A DNA stretch of 64,000 bases. Source: Haemonchus contortus (taxonomy: Eukaryota; Nematoda; Chromadorea; Rhabditida; Trichostrongylidae). The translations under genes were made by a program, and so were the position numbers. Shown piece after piece: positions 45,969 through 58,099 of this stretch; the stretch's first letter is position 1, and each line of letters begins with the position of its first letter. The notes under the pieces are model-generated. The model did not search any database and had not been told where the DNA came from. It saw nothing but the letters and a program-made list of their open reading frames with translations. The DNA lies in the NCBI GenBank assembly GCA_000469685.2, contig LS997567.1, forward strand, positions 25,645,015 to 25,709,014, given 5' to 3'.

Positions 45969-47659
45969 GGGAGGCGGTCGTTTGGCGCGGCCCCTGGCAC
46001 CCACCTTGCCATTGGGGCGCATGGGCTCGTTAATTGCCTCTTTGGCGCCGCCCATCCGACTCGGTTTGTGAGCTGGGCAACTCGTCCACCTGATTCAACC
46101 TCCTGACAATGCTAATCAGCCTACCTACTGCCCATCCAGCTGATGGACGCCCGATCGATAACGCCGCTATGATTAGACGCCGAATTGACCTACCTGTATC
46201 CTGTCTACTTCTACTGCAAATTTGGCTATTTTTTCGCCCTTTTTTTGCTTCCCGAGATTTTCCAACCCATTTTCCAGTGAATACTGCAAAGTTACAATGG
46301 AGTGGAAGTATCATGGTCGTTTTGGAGCCTGATACTTACCACTTCAAAGTAATTTGCAGGTACATATATTGTGTGGTAAGTGTTTTATTATTTCTTCTTT
46401 GAAAAACATTTGTTCATCATAATATTTATTTCCATCATTTACTTTATTGTCACGCACATTATTAGTCTTTCCGGATACATATCTCGACATATATTTGCAA
46501 TACCCCCTCTTTTGACAAAGTTTTAGTAATCGGCTAACTCTTCACTCCTTCTTTGAAAAAAAAAAATTTTTGTGTACACGAAGTTTGACACAGCACTAAC
46601 AGAGCAGAGCAACTGGTTTCCAATGTAAGTCGGTGCTTACGCCTTCTTTTAGGAGTCTCGATCTTTTGCTCTCGTTTTTGAAAGTGAACACCCTATAATG
46701 ACTCAACTGTTAGGCAACTAATGTCTTGGGTGGTACTCACAAATGTTCCGAGTGATAATAACACCATTATCATATGTCGTTATCAAGGGACCTTGTTCTT
46801 CACGAAGACATCATTAGTTGGGAATTCAAAATTACTGGCGGTTGGTTAACTTTTGTCGCAAATGATATCGACCAAAGAGGATCCTTCATCGAGTTACAGA
46901 TCTTGTTGGGAAGCGGTCGTAATCTAATAGCAAGAAATGAACAGAATGCTCTCCTGCTTATCGTAGTGCTTCTAATGGGGCCCTATCGCTGCACTTACCA
47001 CTCACACAGCAAAGAAATAAGGAACAATTACACCTCATAGTAAACTTAATGCTAGCAATGCTATACTATAATCGGGACGCTTACAATAAATTTAACATAA
47101 TAAATGTTGTGAAGAAAGAAGAAATGGAAATCATGTCTGAAGTTTCAATACATCACACGATAATCTGTATTTCAATAAAGTTAACGATAGAAATAAGTAT
47201 TATGTCGAACGTTTTCAAAGAAAAAACAACAAAACACTCACCACACTATCAGTTCAGCAAAGATATGTACCGCAAATTACTTTAAAGCGGTAAGTATCAG
47301 GCTCCAAAACGACCATGATACTTCCACTCCATTGTAACTTTGCAGTATTCACTGGAAAATGGGTTGGAAAATCTCGGGAAGCAAAAAAGGGCGAAAAAAT
47401 AGCCAAATTTGCAGTAGAAGTAGACAGGATACAGGTAGGTCAATTCGGCGTCTAATCATAGCGGCGTTATCGATCGGGCGTCCATCAGCTGGATGGGCAG
47501 CAGGTAGGCTGATTAGCATTGTCAGGAGGTTGAATCAGGTGGACGAGTTGCCCAGCTCACAAACCGAGTCGGATGGGCGGCGCCAAAGAGGCAATTAACG
47601 AGCCCATGCGCCCCAATGGCAAGGTGGGTGCGAGGGGCCGCGCCAAACGACATACACCC
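45969..47659. mobile_element. long-TIR transposon with 9-bp target duplication
   Basis: ATCGAATAG occurs at 45960-45968 and again at 47660-47668. TIRs of about 390 bp (45969-46367; 47263-47659) end GGGAGGCGGTCGTTTGGCGC and, other strand, GGGTGTATGTCGTTTGGCGC, and are nearly perfect complements apart from the tip. The ~900-bp interior is AT-rich with no transposase; the frame at 46774-47040 has no motif. Long TIRs, GGG tips and a 9-bp duplication point to a non-autonomous Mutator-like element. Confidence 0.88.
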
Positions 47660-47668
47660 ATCGAATAG

Positions 47669-47812
47669 TAATCGTAATGGTTTTGGTGATAATATAGTTC
47701 TAGCGACCGCTTCTCACGGCGCTGTATTCAGCCCTGAATCTCCGGAAATCTTGTAAAAGGAGAGAGATAACGCAACTATTCCGCCGAATAGTATTCGATG
47801 GCTATTTCACAA
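47669..47812. other. spacer between two transposons
   Basis: A short unique spacer with no recognisable feature. Confidence 0.5.
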
Positions 47813-47820
47813 CTAGCAAC

Positions 47821-48873
47821 CAGGGTGAGCCAATTTGTGTCCAGTTGTAATTACTTCACACCTTCCTCGCTCACCCACTCAGTCGCCTCAGGGGGGTGAC
47901 CTCTCTTAATTGGTTGGCTGGTGACCTCTCTGTCAGACAACTAGCGTCACGTCTAACATTATCGATTATGTGAGTGAAGAACTTCTTTACATTCAAAGCA
48001 TGAGAAATAAAATAAAGCAAAACGAAAAATATAAAACGCATAAATAAATAATAAAACAAAAGAAAGTGTGGAGGCTAAAAGAACCAATGGAAATATCATA
48101 AGAAGAGAGAAAAGAATTTATCGAGTGACCTTTCACATTTTTCAACACCATGTATCGTTTTTTTTTGACACGGCCAGTAGGTCAATCGAAGGTGTTTGAA
48201 CATGTGGATGAAAGCATCGTAAGTCACCTCTGTACTGTGTTTGTCATCGCGTGAACACGACGTCTGGCTTGTACTACTTTCGCTCCTTCTTATTACTACG
48301 AATCTTTATATTTAGCTAGCCCACCACGATACACTGTACCACCTCTATTTCATGTATCTGCACCCCGTCGACCCCTTGCACCTCCCCTTTCCGTTCCCTC
48401 GAGTGCTGTAGCTCCGAATTCCTTTTGTTTACCCTCAGCACCCGCAAGCACTGTGAGCTGTGAACCAAAACCCTACGTTTTCCGAGACCCTAGGGGCAGC
48501 TACGGCTACTACAAATCCGGGGCACACCCAAGTGCCAACCTATGCTGGCGAAAGGCAGGTAAGCAAAAGTGGGAAGCATGACGTGCTAATATACCGGACT
48601 CCAGGCGCAACACGTTCTCTAACGTTCTACCGAGAGTACGTAGGCAAACACTATTTTGAAATGTGTAATAATAATAATATTAACAATAATTATTATACTA
48701 TTATTAATAATAACACAATAAGAAAGACTTCAATTAATAAAATCAATATCAGTACACTGAGAATGCCAGAAAGGTCACCAGACAACCAATTAAGGGAGGT
48801 CACCCCACATGCGAGCGGTGGATGGGCGAGTAAGGTGCGAAGTAATTACAATTGGACACAAATACCGACTCCC
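47821..48873. mobile_element. TIR transposon, copy B of the 38,859 element
   Basis: It aligns end to end with copy A in the same orientation (GGGTGAGCCAATTTGTGTCC start; GGACACAAATACCGACTCCC end). CTAGCAAC at 47813-47820 and 48874-48881 is the target duplication (8 bp here). A poly-AAT tract near 48670-48715 is shared with copy A (about 39775-39820) and varies in length. No coding region. Confidence 0.9.
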
Positions 48874-48881
48874 CTAGCAAC

Positions 48882-49575
48882 TACAACACCAACTATTTAT
48901 CTGATATAGGTTTTGCATGTTATTTGTTTGATGATTTTTTCTAAACGCTTCACTTTCATATTGTCCCCTTCATTGTATCATGGCACACTTAATTACGACA
49001 TGGGAGCATTATGTTGGTATTTAATTTTGCATCTAACTAAGTTACTTTTCACTCGGGTGCGCGATAAGTGTACGCCCATCTCAAGATTCCCATAACCCTC
49101 TAAGTGTATTTCGCAGAACATCCTAAACATCAGCTACTTCCTTGAGTCTTCTTAGGACAGACTTCCTCTCCACACTGTTGGACTCCTTTCCTGGGGCAAA
49201 AATCCACCCTCTCTCCAAATTCCGGTTCATCTATTCGAAAATCGCGAACTTCGGATATCAAGTTGACACTGTACTGGAGGCGTAAAATACTGCGCTCCCA
49301 CGTCACTTGCTTGACCCACGGCGAAACAAACATTTCTTGGGGAGACTCTCCCCTTCCCTACCCTGGGGGTTATGCATACGGCCCAAGGACTGGCTCGCAC
49401 CAAGACTCATGGCCTAATTACTGCAAGGGTCAGTGCCACTAAAGAACATTCGCTTCTGTTTCCTACTCAACCCCATTTTGGATTTGATTAGATGGATTAA
49501 AATATGCAAAAAGCACTGCGAGATATGCTATAAATTTTTAGTTGTGCATTTCGTGTACCAATTACCCATGTTATC
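48882..49575. other. no recognisable gene
   Basis: Short frames only; nothing identified. Confidence 0.4.
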
Positions 49576-49579
49576 GTCA

Positions 49580-49885
49580 TCTACGGACGAGGAGCCCCTA
49601 CAATTATTTCGTCGTCTCACTGTCTGAGGCGACTCCCTAACTTAGCCCACGCGCCTAAATGATATGGGGTCAAGCGGGACCACCAAAAATCGTGGTCCCC
49701 ACCTCTACCTCTAACAACGTCAAGGGCGAGACGTAGGTTCTGCGCTTTTTAAGATAAAGACTTATTTACTATTCTTCTGTGTTTTACTAGCGGTAACATC
49801 CGCGCTCATTACTTACTTGTTTTATTTTACTCCGAAGTAACCGGAGCATAAAAACACCACTGAACCGCCAGCATGTGATCAATTT
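49580..49885 (-). repeat. ~310-bp dispersed repeat, copy 1
   Basis: Blocks such as GACGAGGAGCCCC..., TCGTCTCACTGTCTGAGGCG, ACTCCCTAACTTAGCCCACG and GGGCGAGACGTAGGTTCTGC reappear in reverse complement at 60190-60515. It may be part of an LTR or a MITE; no coding. Confidence 0.65.
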
Positions 49886-49964
49886 CAAGGATTAAACTAC
49901 CCTGAAAAATCGGGATTATGCACCGAGTTCCTTACGACTGTTGTATACCGAATACCAATTCAAA

Positions 49965-51925
49965 ACTGGATTGGTGCTCTGGATGACCCGACCGAAGAAT
50001 ACGACGCGCTGGTTCGGGGTCTCCTCACCTGTGCTGAACAGGGTAAGCTTCCGCGAGTGGATACCTCCGCGCGCATTTCAAATGCCACGAAGGATCTTCT
50101 CAGAACAGGAAGAAGCTTGAGGTTTGACCAGAACGCCACACATCTAGAAAGGCTGCAAGCAAATATCAGCTGCAGACAAGCAGTGCGGCATGACCTTCAG
50201 CTATACAGGGAGAGGAGACTATGGAGGCAGACTTGAACAGAACTAGTCGGCAAAAGCAATCAGGATCTCCAAGATCACAGTATTCCACTTTCGTGTTTGA
50301 AGAAAGAGGACGGAACACTTACAACATCGAGATTTGAAATAGAGGAAGTTAGACGGAGATTTTACTCCGACCTGTACCGATCCACGACACACGCGCGGAG
50401 ACCAAAAACCCCACTGGCTGAGCAGCGCCTCGGATCCTTCCTTTGGAGGTGAGAGTTGCGCTTGCGAGCATGAAAAGGGGTACTTCAATCCCTGACAAGA
50501 TCGCAACCAACCTACTTCGTGCATGTGGCCACAAACTTCATGCGCACACACACACATGATACACACGATGCACAACACACATGATATCCTACCTTCAGAG
50601 GGAGAAGATCCTCAACCAGTGGAGGAACTCGCGGATGATCATCCTTCACAAGAAGGGAGACCGGGATGATCTTTGCAACTACCGTCTTGTCAAGTGTATT
50701 GTTCACGAAGATCATTCTAACCCGTATATCGCAAAGGTTAGATGAAACTCAACCTCTAAAGCAGGCCGTATTGCGGAAGAGATTTAGCTGCTTAGACCAC
50801 ATCCAAGTGGTCGCAATGGTCATCGAAGTGTGCCGAGAAATCCGAATGCCTCTTGTCCCCACCTTTGTCGACTATGAAACAGCTTTCGACGGCGTCGAAA
50901 CGAATGCGGTCCATTCTGCACTGGATGGTCAAGGAGTGGACCCTCCCTACATGGGAACACTAGCTGACTGCAGTAGCCGCTGCAGCGCGACGGTGAAGCT
51001 GTTTCAACGACCTCTCACCATTCCCATAGGGACCTCACTATTTCGACGAAGCTGTTCACAGCCGCGCGTAGTGGGTTATGAAGTCGCTAGACTGGGGCGA
51101 AAAGGGCATTAATTCGGATGCACGGTTCCTCTAAAGTCTCCGCTTTGCGGAAGGTATTGTTCTCTTTTCAAGCAGTATTGCGGAAGCTGAGACTATGCTT
51201 GCTGAGCTTAATGAAGCAGGAAAGGTGGTAGGGCTGCGCATCTACCCAAAAAAGGCACAGTTTATGAAGAATGCTCGGGCTGACGAAGGTCAAATAAAGA
51301 TCGATGGTAAACTCATCAGAAGACCTCGTCCTACATTTATCTCGGGCGTTCCATGAGTATGAACAATGATGTGAGGGAAGAACTGGCGAGACGGCAGAAA
51401 GCGTCGTGGGCAGTCTTCGGACCTCTGAAAGAGGTTACCAACCATCTGGCTGACCCGGAACGTCGCGCTAATCTGTTCGATTCCACAGTTCTCCCTGCGC
51501 TCTGTTACGGGTCGGAGACTAGGTGACCAGTGCATCCACGTCAAGGGCACTGAGCACAAGTCACAGAGCGCTCGAGCGATATCTTTTGAGGTTCAACCGA
51601 CTCACGCAATGTCGAGCCGGACTCCGCAGCTCCGATATGCACAGAATGTCTCGACTCCGCGATCCGGTGGATTACATGAAGAACGCAAAATTTCGGTGGT
51701 CATATAATGAGAAGATATGACGACAGATGGACAAGAAGATCTGTCGAGTGGGCTCCCATAGAATCTTCCCGATCTAAGGGTAGGCCTGCTGCGAGATGGG
51801 GGATGTGCTTGCGATCACGAAAAACAGCTGCGACAGCAGTTGAACGACCCCTCACATCGCCGTCTTCGTCGACTCCTTAGTCTACCGTGGATAGCGATCG
51901 CGAAAGACAGAAGCGAATGGTTTTT
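49965..51925 (+). pseudogene. RTE-type retrotransposon, copy 2 (5'-truncated)
   Basis: It begins abruptly at LDDPTEEYDALVRGLLTCAE, inside the linker after the endonuclease, a truncation typical of target-primed reverse transcription. The RT shows NQWRNSRMIILHKKGDRDDL, motif A FVDYETAFDGVETNAVHSAL (better preserved than in copy 1) and the catalytic position as AEG instead of ADD near 51150. The C-terminal part has NHLADPERRANLFDST, ALERYLLRFNRLTQ and GLRSSDMHRMSRLRDP. It lacks the hairpin MITE and the ~650-bp insert of copy 1. Many frameshifts; inactive. Confidence 0.88.
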
Positions 51926-51929
51926 TGCT

Positions 51930-53265
51930 GGAAGTATAACTATAAGTTGGTGCTCTCCAAAAATAGATTCAGGTGCCGAAAAAAAAAGAACGGTCATTTG
52001 CTTGTAACATGGAAGCACTGCGGATAATCTTTGAATTGAACAGATTGACTTCCTCGGAACACAAGAAGTGTAACGGATAACAACTGATGTTGGTGCCGAC
52101 TCAGAACATGGCTTTGCACATCATGGTCAAAAATAAAAGTTTATGAAGGCAGTCGTTCTCAACGTCTCACTTCACACTGAACCTACCAGGGCAATAGGCT
52201 TAATAGATGTTTTCCCTTCATACGCTACTGTATTATTCCAAGAAAAATATAGGCAAGCCGAAACGGTGGATTAAATGCAATAGAGAAATCGTCGATAATG
52301 ACGAATAGGTACTTTACACTTTTTTGACTCTATTAGGGTTAAACGCTCTAAAAGGTTATACAAAGGAGAAAGTCAGGAAAGAAATGATCCTAGACATTCT
52401 GAGTATAAGATGATAGGATATCAACTTCAGTGGTCCGTAATTATGGCACTAAAATTATTCAAAACAAAGTTTCATCCCTGGTAACCTACAATTTGTGAAC
52501 ATTGAACATCTCAAGGGTGTTTATATGCATTCGACTGGAGCATAAATGATTGCAAAAGATCTTATCGTCAGTTCACTTTGAAACAACAGATTTACTAACC
52601 TGCTGAGGAACTGTGACTTTGGCAACCTGCGAGTAGTGCGGCATGCCGCGCACACACTGCGGCATCGATTCAGCCGCCATCACGGCACCGCCCATTCGAC
52701 TCATTCATTCGATTGTTACTGTTCGATCTCAGATTTGTTGATATCGATCAGCTGCTGAGTCATGTCTCTTGTTATGGATACGTAAAAAGTCGGATTTGCA
52801 ACTGTTTGTGAGTGATTATATTCAATCTGGAGGTAATGGTTTATGCATTATGTACGCATCTTTCTTACTAAATTTGCGCCCTGGCGAATAATCAGGAGAG
52901 TTCTGCACGACTGCTATCTTGGTTGGTAACTTGGATTGCTTTCGCTTGTTTTTGCATACTTGTTGTAGGTGGATTGCTTTTGCATGCCGAATGGCCTTGC
53001 AATTGGTAAATTCTCAGCATATCTTAACGACATTTGATCGGAACATCGCTTTGTTGGTACAGTTTATGTAAGAGGTGAGACAGTTCGGTATGGCTGCAGT
53101 CTTTCTGAATCGAATATTTTCCCGTGAATAGAACTGGTTTATTCATTCTTTCATGAAGATGAATCGCAGGCTTTAAATGAGAAGTTGGTATGCAGGACGC
53201 TCACCGATCCTTCATTGGTTCGGATTTCCCTTTGAGTTTTAGGTCAGGTCAAGTTTGGAATGGAT
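51930..53265. other. no recognisable gene
   Basis: AT-rich sequence without coding signal or repeat partners that I could identify. Confidence 0.45.
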
Positions 53266-53657
53266 TGAGCATAGGGTAATTGCAACAGGGTACACGTGAG
53301 CCTAGCGGAGCTCCTCCTCCAAGGGGCAGGGTATTCGCCGGAATTGGGTGGTGCCATGGGCAAATCTTTCTCGTTCGGTCTCATACTAGCCCAGACGTCG
53401 GAAAAAAGTGAGCAGGAGGTGAGGGATGAGTCTGATTAAATGAAGGAGACTCATCAGCGGTGGGCAGAGCGTTCAGGCGGTACTTTCCACATAGGTTCGT
53501 GACTCACTTCAACAAAGCGTTGAGGCCCAGAAAAATTTGAAAGAGTGTGCAAAGCCTAATGCGTGCTGGGCACGCGTAAGCTTAGCGAAGCTTCGTCCAT
53601 GATGGGCGGGGCGTCTGTTGAAATGTAAGCTACTTTTTAGAAACGAATATACCTTCG

Positions 53658-53675
53658 TTCGGAAACGTTCTAGAA
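53658..53675. promoter_or_regulatory. heat-shock-element-like site, four pentamers
   Basis: TTC-gg-AAA-cg-TTC-ta-GAA: one mismatch from a perfect four-pentamer HSE; conserved position in the minisatellite unit. Confidence 0.5.
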
Positions 53676-53799
53676 CGCGGGAAAAAAGTAGTTAGAGGTA
53701 ATGGATCAAACGTGGTCAAATTTTCGAAGTTAGCGGGGTTTACATTAAAGTGAGTGGAGCTCAGATCAAAAGTTCGTCACACTGTCCCGAAACATTCTA

Positions 53800-54357
53800 T
53801 TAGGTTGATGCATAATTATTGCAGATTTTTTCGCGGTTTCTTTTCCCTCGATAGACTTCGAATATTGAACTCGGCATTTCTGTGGAAGTAATCCTCAAGA
53901 GGATGTGTCTAAGAAGTGATCTTCATATTCGCGACATTATGCTCTACTACTTCGACAAAGTTGGAAGGTGGAAGAGTCATTTCGCGATCTCAACTAACTT
54001 TTCGGGAAGGAATAATCAGTCAAAGCCAAGCGAAGAATAAGATCTGCTTCTATATCCGTCATATTCACCGATAGAAACTTCTATGGATTAGCACGTCAGC
54101 CGTTCGTTGAAAAATTGGCTAGCCAACAGCCCTCACGACGAAATGGATGACTTGATGGGCGATGTCAAGGCGTGGATCTCCTCAAAGAACCGAAACCAAT
54201 TAGAAAAGCTACTGCCCAGGAAATGGAAAGCAGGGCTTGACGTAGATGGTAGACACCTTCCAGAGTAATTATTTGAACATTTTTTTATTCGGTATTTTCA
54301 TCTTTTCGTTGAATAAAATCTGGTGAAAAAATCCGCAATAACTATGCATCAACCTAA
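53800..54357 (+). mobile_element. internally deleted mariner
   Basis: The TIRs read TTAGGTTGATGCATAATTAT on the left and, on the other strand, TTAGGTTGATGCATAGTTAT on the right. TA flanks both ends (53798-53799; 54358-54359). The interior keeps pieces of a mariner transposase start (FRDLN-LFG-like, about 53960-54010) and end (near 54170-54265: WISSKNRNQLEKLLPRKWKA, then VDGRHLPE). The catalytic middle is lost. The tip TTAGGTTG-TGCA is similar to TIRs of mariner elements in distant animals, as I recall. Confidence 0.85.
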
Positions 54358-54527
54358 TAGGATGCGGGAAGAAAGTAGTTGGAGGTAATAGCACAAATGT
54401 GGTCAAATTCTCGAAATGGGCGGGGCTTGCACTAAAGTGGGCGAAGTCTCAATTGTGGACAAAACCTCTAAACGGGCAGGGTTTGCACTAAAGTGGGCGG
54501 AGCTCAAATCAAAAGTTCACAACTCTG

Positions 54528-54545
54528 TTCAGAAACGTTCTAGAA
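54528..54545. promoter_or_regulatory. heat-shock-element-like site, four pentamers
   Basis: TTC-ag-AAA-cg-TTC-ta-GAA: one mismatch from perfect; same unit position as the 53,658 site. Confidence 0.5.
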
Positions 54546-55084
54546 CGTGGGAAAAAAGTGATTAGAAGTAATGGAACAAAATTTGGTCAAATTCATGAAG
54601 TGGGTGGGATCTGCACAGGGTGGGCGGAACTAAAGTCTAAGTTTTATAACTATGTCTGTAAAAGTTCTAGAATGCTGAGAAAAATGGGTATAATTAGTCG
54701 AGAAAAGGTGATTAATTCCCTGATTCGGGCCGAGTTTGCACAAGATTGGACGGGACTAGACCGAATATTCATAAATTTGTTCGAAACCTCTCTAAAATGC
54801 GGAGAAAATGGTTAGGGGAAGTTAAATGAAGAGTGGTCAATCTTCTACAGTGGGAGGGGTCTGCACTGAAGTGGTCGAGGCTATGATTTTCCACTAGTAA
54901 TTCTACTCATATGAAATATATCGAGCGTTTTGCTCTCAAAGCGTTTCAGCTCCAAAGATAAGATTCAGCTAGATAAGCGGTCGTCGACATATAATGCACG
55001 CGTAAGCGTGCATAGCCCAAATGGTGTAATATAAGATGATTGTTAGTTTTATATCTTCAGCTGTGCAAACCGAGAATTTGGCAA

Positions 55085-55655
55085 TACTTTATTAGCTCTA
55101 TATTTTCGCCGCTTCCGCTTTCTCGAAGCCTGGAAAGTCAAAAGCCATTTAAGGAATTATTCGATCAAGCACTTTTCAATCTACAGAGGAGGTTCAGAGG
55201 GAGCGTGGATCACTATTATGAGATCAGAAAATGATAACCAACCTTTAGGACAGTCGACCTGTGCTGTTCACCGATCACCTCAACCTGGAAAACTTCGGTC
55301 CTAATAGGGTGAACCTCGGGTCAGCTTGCTTCAGGGGTTTCCAGGGGACTGATCACGAGATCGAATCTTTCCAGAAGCTAATTAAGCCCGCTAAGTGGCT
55401 AGCGGCTAAGCGACTAAGCGCCGCTGGTCCTTCTCCATCATCTCCTATCGATTACTGCATAAGCCCCCTTGACCCCGCCCCGCCGGGAGATCCTCCGAGG
55501 TGATCGACGACGTACGTCAAAAGTTGCATAGTGCTGCAAAGGGCGCCAGATGTGTGGTTACCTCCATACACTATTCCCTTCTCTTGATTTTAGGGGCCCT
55601 TTGCCGTGATGCAGAGGGCCTCTAAAGTCCGTCGCGCCGCAATATCGTGTCAGTA
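55085..55655 (-). repeat. Penelope-like 3' tail, second copy
   Basis: Parallel to 28375-28890: AGCCTGGAAA...AAAG, then CTAACCTTTGGGACAGTCGACC-like text, GGGCTGATCACG, CTGCATAAGCCCCCT and AGTGCTGCAAAGGGCGCCAG, ending CGCGCCGCAATATCG. It has the same orientation and is cut off where GIY-YIG coding would begin. Confidence 0.75.
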
Positions 55656-55862
55656 TAAAATGAAACATTGGATTGTTTGGAAAATTATCGCTATTTTCGA
55701 GCGTTATTAATGGTGGTGAAGAAAGCTCAACCACCGATGTTTGACCTATTCTGTTCGATTATCTTTTGCTGTCCCTTTGGTAATTTCGTCGCTCCTACCG
55801 CATAGAACTTCCCGTTTTTGGGCACAAAACTGGACTACATAAGAGTGGGGGACGGAACTTAC

Positions 55863-56083
55863 GTGCGTCCGAGGATGCGCGCGGCGAAGTGCGTGGCGAT
55901 TTGAACGACTTCAGCGCCTAACATTGGGGCCCAAATTCGAAGCAAAGTAGATTAGAAGGATCATCTGGTCATACTCAACCACTCTACTTCAAGTTTGTGC
56001 CCCAATAATAGCCGCCAGGGTCGTTTAAACAGCCACGCACTTCGCCGCGCAATTTGCCGCGCGCATCCTCGGACGCACGTATG
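55863..56083. mobile_element. GC-rich hairpin MITE, copy 2
   Basis: The ends TACGTGCGTCCGAGGATGCG and CGCATCCTCGGACGCACGTA are perfect complements, continuing through GCGCGGC. The inner arms pair around 55970. The centre shares TTGGGGCCCAAATTCGAAG and CTCTACTTCAAGTTTGTGCC with copy 1. No coding. Confidence 0.85.
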
Positions 56084-56202
56084 TACCCATACCCCATGAG
56101 ACTTGGTATCCTCACCTTTGGCAAAGATTTTCCCATTCGAGAAGTTCTGCAACGATCGGAATAAGTGTTATCAAACATAGATGACCCGAAATCAGTGTTA
56201 TA

Positions 56203-57010
56203 CAGTGCGTTTCATAATTATAAGGTCACCCTCGATTTTTGCGATTCTGAGGAAAGCAGCCACAACGGAATTTTGTGGCAAACACTGGCAGATTCCTCAT
56301 CACAATCTACCTCCGTATTCAAATTTTGGTCGCAACACCTTTCACCTCAACTCTTTTAAGAATTTTTTAAAGATAGTGTCAGTTTTTAAACCGTTTCACA
56401 ATCATAAGGTCACCCTGAAAAAGTGGATGAGTTATTAACGTTGATGGCATATGTACAACAGTTAATGATCTGTAGATCCTTTTTTAAGAGCAACATCAAA
56501 GAGCTTGCGTGGCATAATAGAAACTAGGTTTCGAAGTTACTCCTCATCAATTGCTCTCCATGCTTCGATAATCGCCTGCTTCAGATCTTCTGTGCTCTGA
56601 AACTGACGGTTGTTCGCATAAACTTGTCTGACTATTATGCCCCATATATTTGCCATAAGATTGTGATCGGGACTATAGGCTGGCCATGGCATGTCAGGAC
56701 GCTTATGTTTTGGCATTGTGGCCAGTCATTCGTTGCGCGACGCATGTGAATGGAGGCGCTGTATTGTTGAAAGACAAATTTAAGGTGACGGTGACGGCTC
56801 AGAAAGGGTACTATATGATGTTCCAAGTCTTCTGGTAATCCTTGGAATCCATTCTGCAACTCATTAAGGCTAGATCTAACTCGACATCGTTGCAGAATTC
56901 ACCCCACACCATAAGACTTCCTCCACTGAAATTGTGACGGCTGAAGTAGACTGATTCCTTCCTCATGTCGCACCAGTAGTACTTGTTCCCGTCAGGACCG
57001 TCCGAGTTGA
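56203..57010 (-). mobile_element. Tc1-like element remnant
   Basis: An end-like sequence CAGTGCGTTTCATAATTATA after TA (56201-56202) and a similar CCGTTTCACAATCATAAGGT at 56389 suggest one TIR plus a duplicate or nested tip. The transposase remnant reads leftward from about 57000. The other TIR was not found. Confidence 0.6.
56432..57010 (-). pseudogene. Tc1-like transposase C-terminal half
   Basis: FELDGPDGNKYYWCDMRKES (first-Asp region truncated upstream), FSGGSLMVWGEFCND, LKFVFQQYSASIHMRRATND (second catalytic Asp replaced: QQY for QQD) and a PIVPI region where SPDLNPMEN is expected (frameshifted, near 56665). Further C-terminal text to about 56440 is in shifting frames. Catalytic residues are lost; inactive. 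Belongs to the DD34E Tc1 group by motif layout. Confidence 0.75.
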
Positions 57011-57280
57011 AATTCTTTTCATTTATTTATTTATGGACGCAGCATGACTGCGTGGTAAAACACAACCAACAACGAAACCAGATCATACAATCGTCTCGAT
57101 AAAGAGCGCATCAATTTAGTGTGCTATGCTATACTACTAAAACAATGAGGAAACATTTGATCAATTATAGACATAGTCATGGCAAAGTCATGGCAATCAT
57201 GGCAATCAATCGTACCTCACCGGATTTCAGGGAATTTCTGCCCTGACTAAATTTATGGCTTTACGGAGCGAGAACTGGCG
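57010..57280. other. no recognisable gene
   Basis: An AT-rich segment beginning with (ATTT)n separates two transposase remnants; it may be an insertion. Confidence 0.4.
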
Positions 57281-57284
57281 AATA

Positions 57285-57780
57285 AGTAGAATGGGGCAGC
57301 ACTGCCCATCCAAATTCGGCAATTTACTGACAAAACAATTTCGCAACATGCGGTTGAGCGCTGTCGTGAACATTTTCGCGCTGCGGACGCTTCATTCGAA
57401 CAACGTCGGCCAAACTCTGTAGCTGAGAAGCGTAAATCCCAGTGGTCACGGTGGAACCCTGAGCAAGTTATCCAAAGTAGAGCATTCCCTGAAAACGTCC
57501 ACCGACGACACAGTAAGACCTTCCTCGGACATAATCTACTTCTCTATTAGTCTTGGAGGTGTTTCGCCTCGAGCACCCGTGAGACGACGGTGGACGTGAG
57601 GTGAGATGCAGTGACCGTTCTGGATGCACCACAGATATTTGCGACAGCCGTCGGTGGATTATGCCCTTACAGTGATTCGTGATAGACGATAACTCGCAGA
57701 CAGCTTCGGACGAGAGTTGAAGGTTGAAGTCATTTTTGCGAAGCACTTACAAGGGAATGCTTATATAGCCCCCTAAAAAT
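57285..57780 (-). pseudogene. mariner-like transposase fragment
   Basis: The minus-strand stretch GSTVTTGIYASQLQSLADVV (about 57450) with a degraded continuation ACCEIVLSVNCRIW resembles the V-T-A-x-x-Y-x-x-Q-L-x-x-L segment between the first and second Asp of mariner-type transposases. The upstream 92-codon frame (57468-57746) is unrecognised. Confidence 0.45.
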
Positions 57781-58099
57781 ACAGGTTAGGGATCGGTCTA
57801 CCATAACCGATTACGAAGTCTTTCCGAGCGGTCCTACAAAAAAATCTAGAAAGGGACGAAAAGTTGATCAAAACTTTTTACTCAACCTGATACCTTTCTA
57901 TTTCGTGATCCCTTGAGGCGCGCTTTTCGAAGCTTGAATGTAAAACCTACTTTCAACTACTTATTGCTACTTAGTATGTTGATTAATAAAATGAAAAGCA
58001 CACAAAAATGTCCTACATAATAAATATTCCGCTCCAACAAATGTTTGTACTGACATACAAATGGCCGGAATAGAAGAATACTTGAACAATACTATACAA

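Larger units (their letters stand above)
53270..55045 (-). repeat. dispersed minisatellite-bearing element, inverted copy
   Basis: Reverse orientation relative to 32.3-34.3 kb: the GC-rich end with ATGGGCAAATCTTTCTCG first, about six ~130-bp units, then the unique end (GAAATATATCGAGC, AGCGGTCGTCGACATATAAT) at 54900-55000. A mini-mariner interrupts it at 53800-54357. The CAAA/CAGA tail seen in the other copy is missing. Confidence 0.8.
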
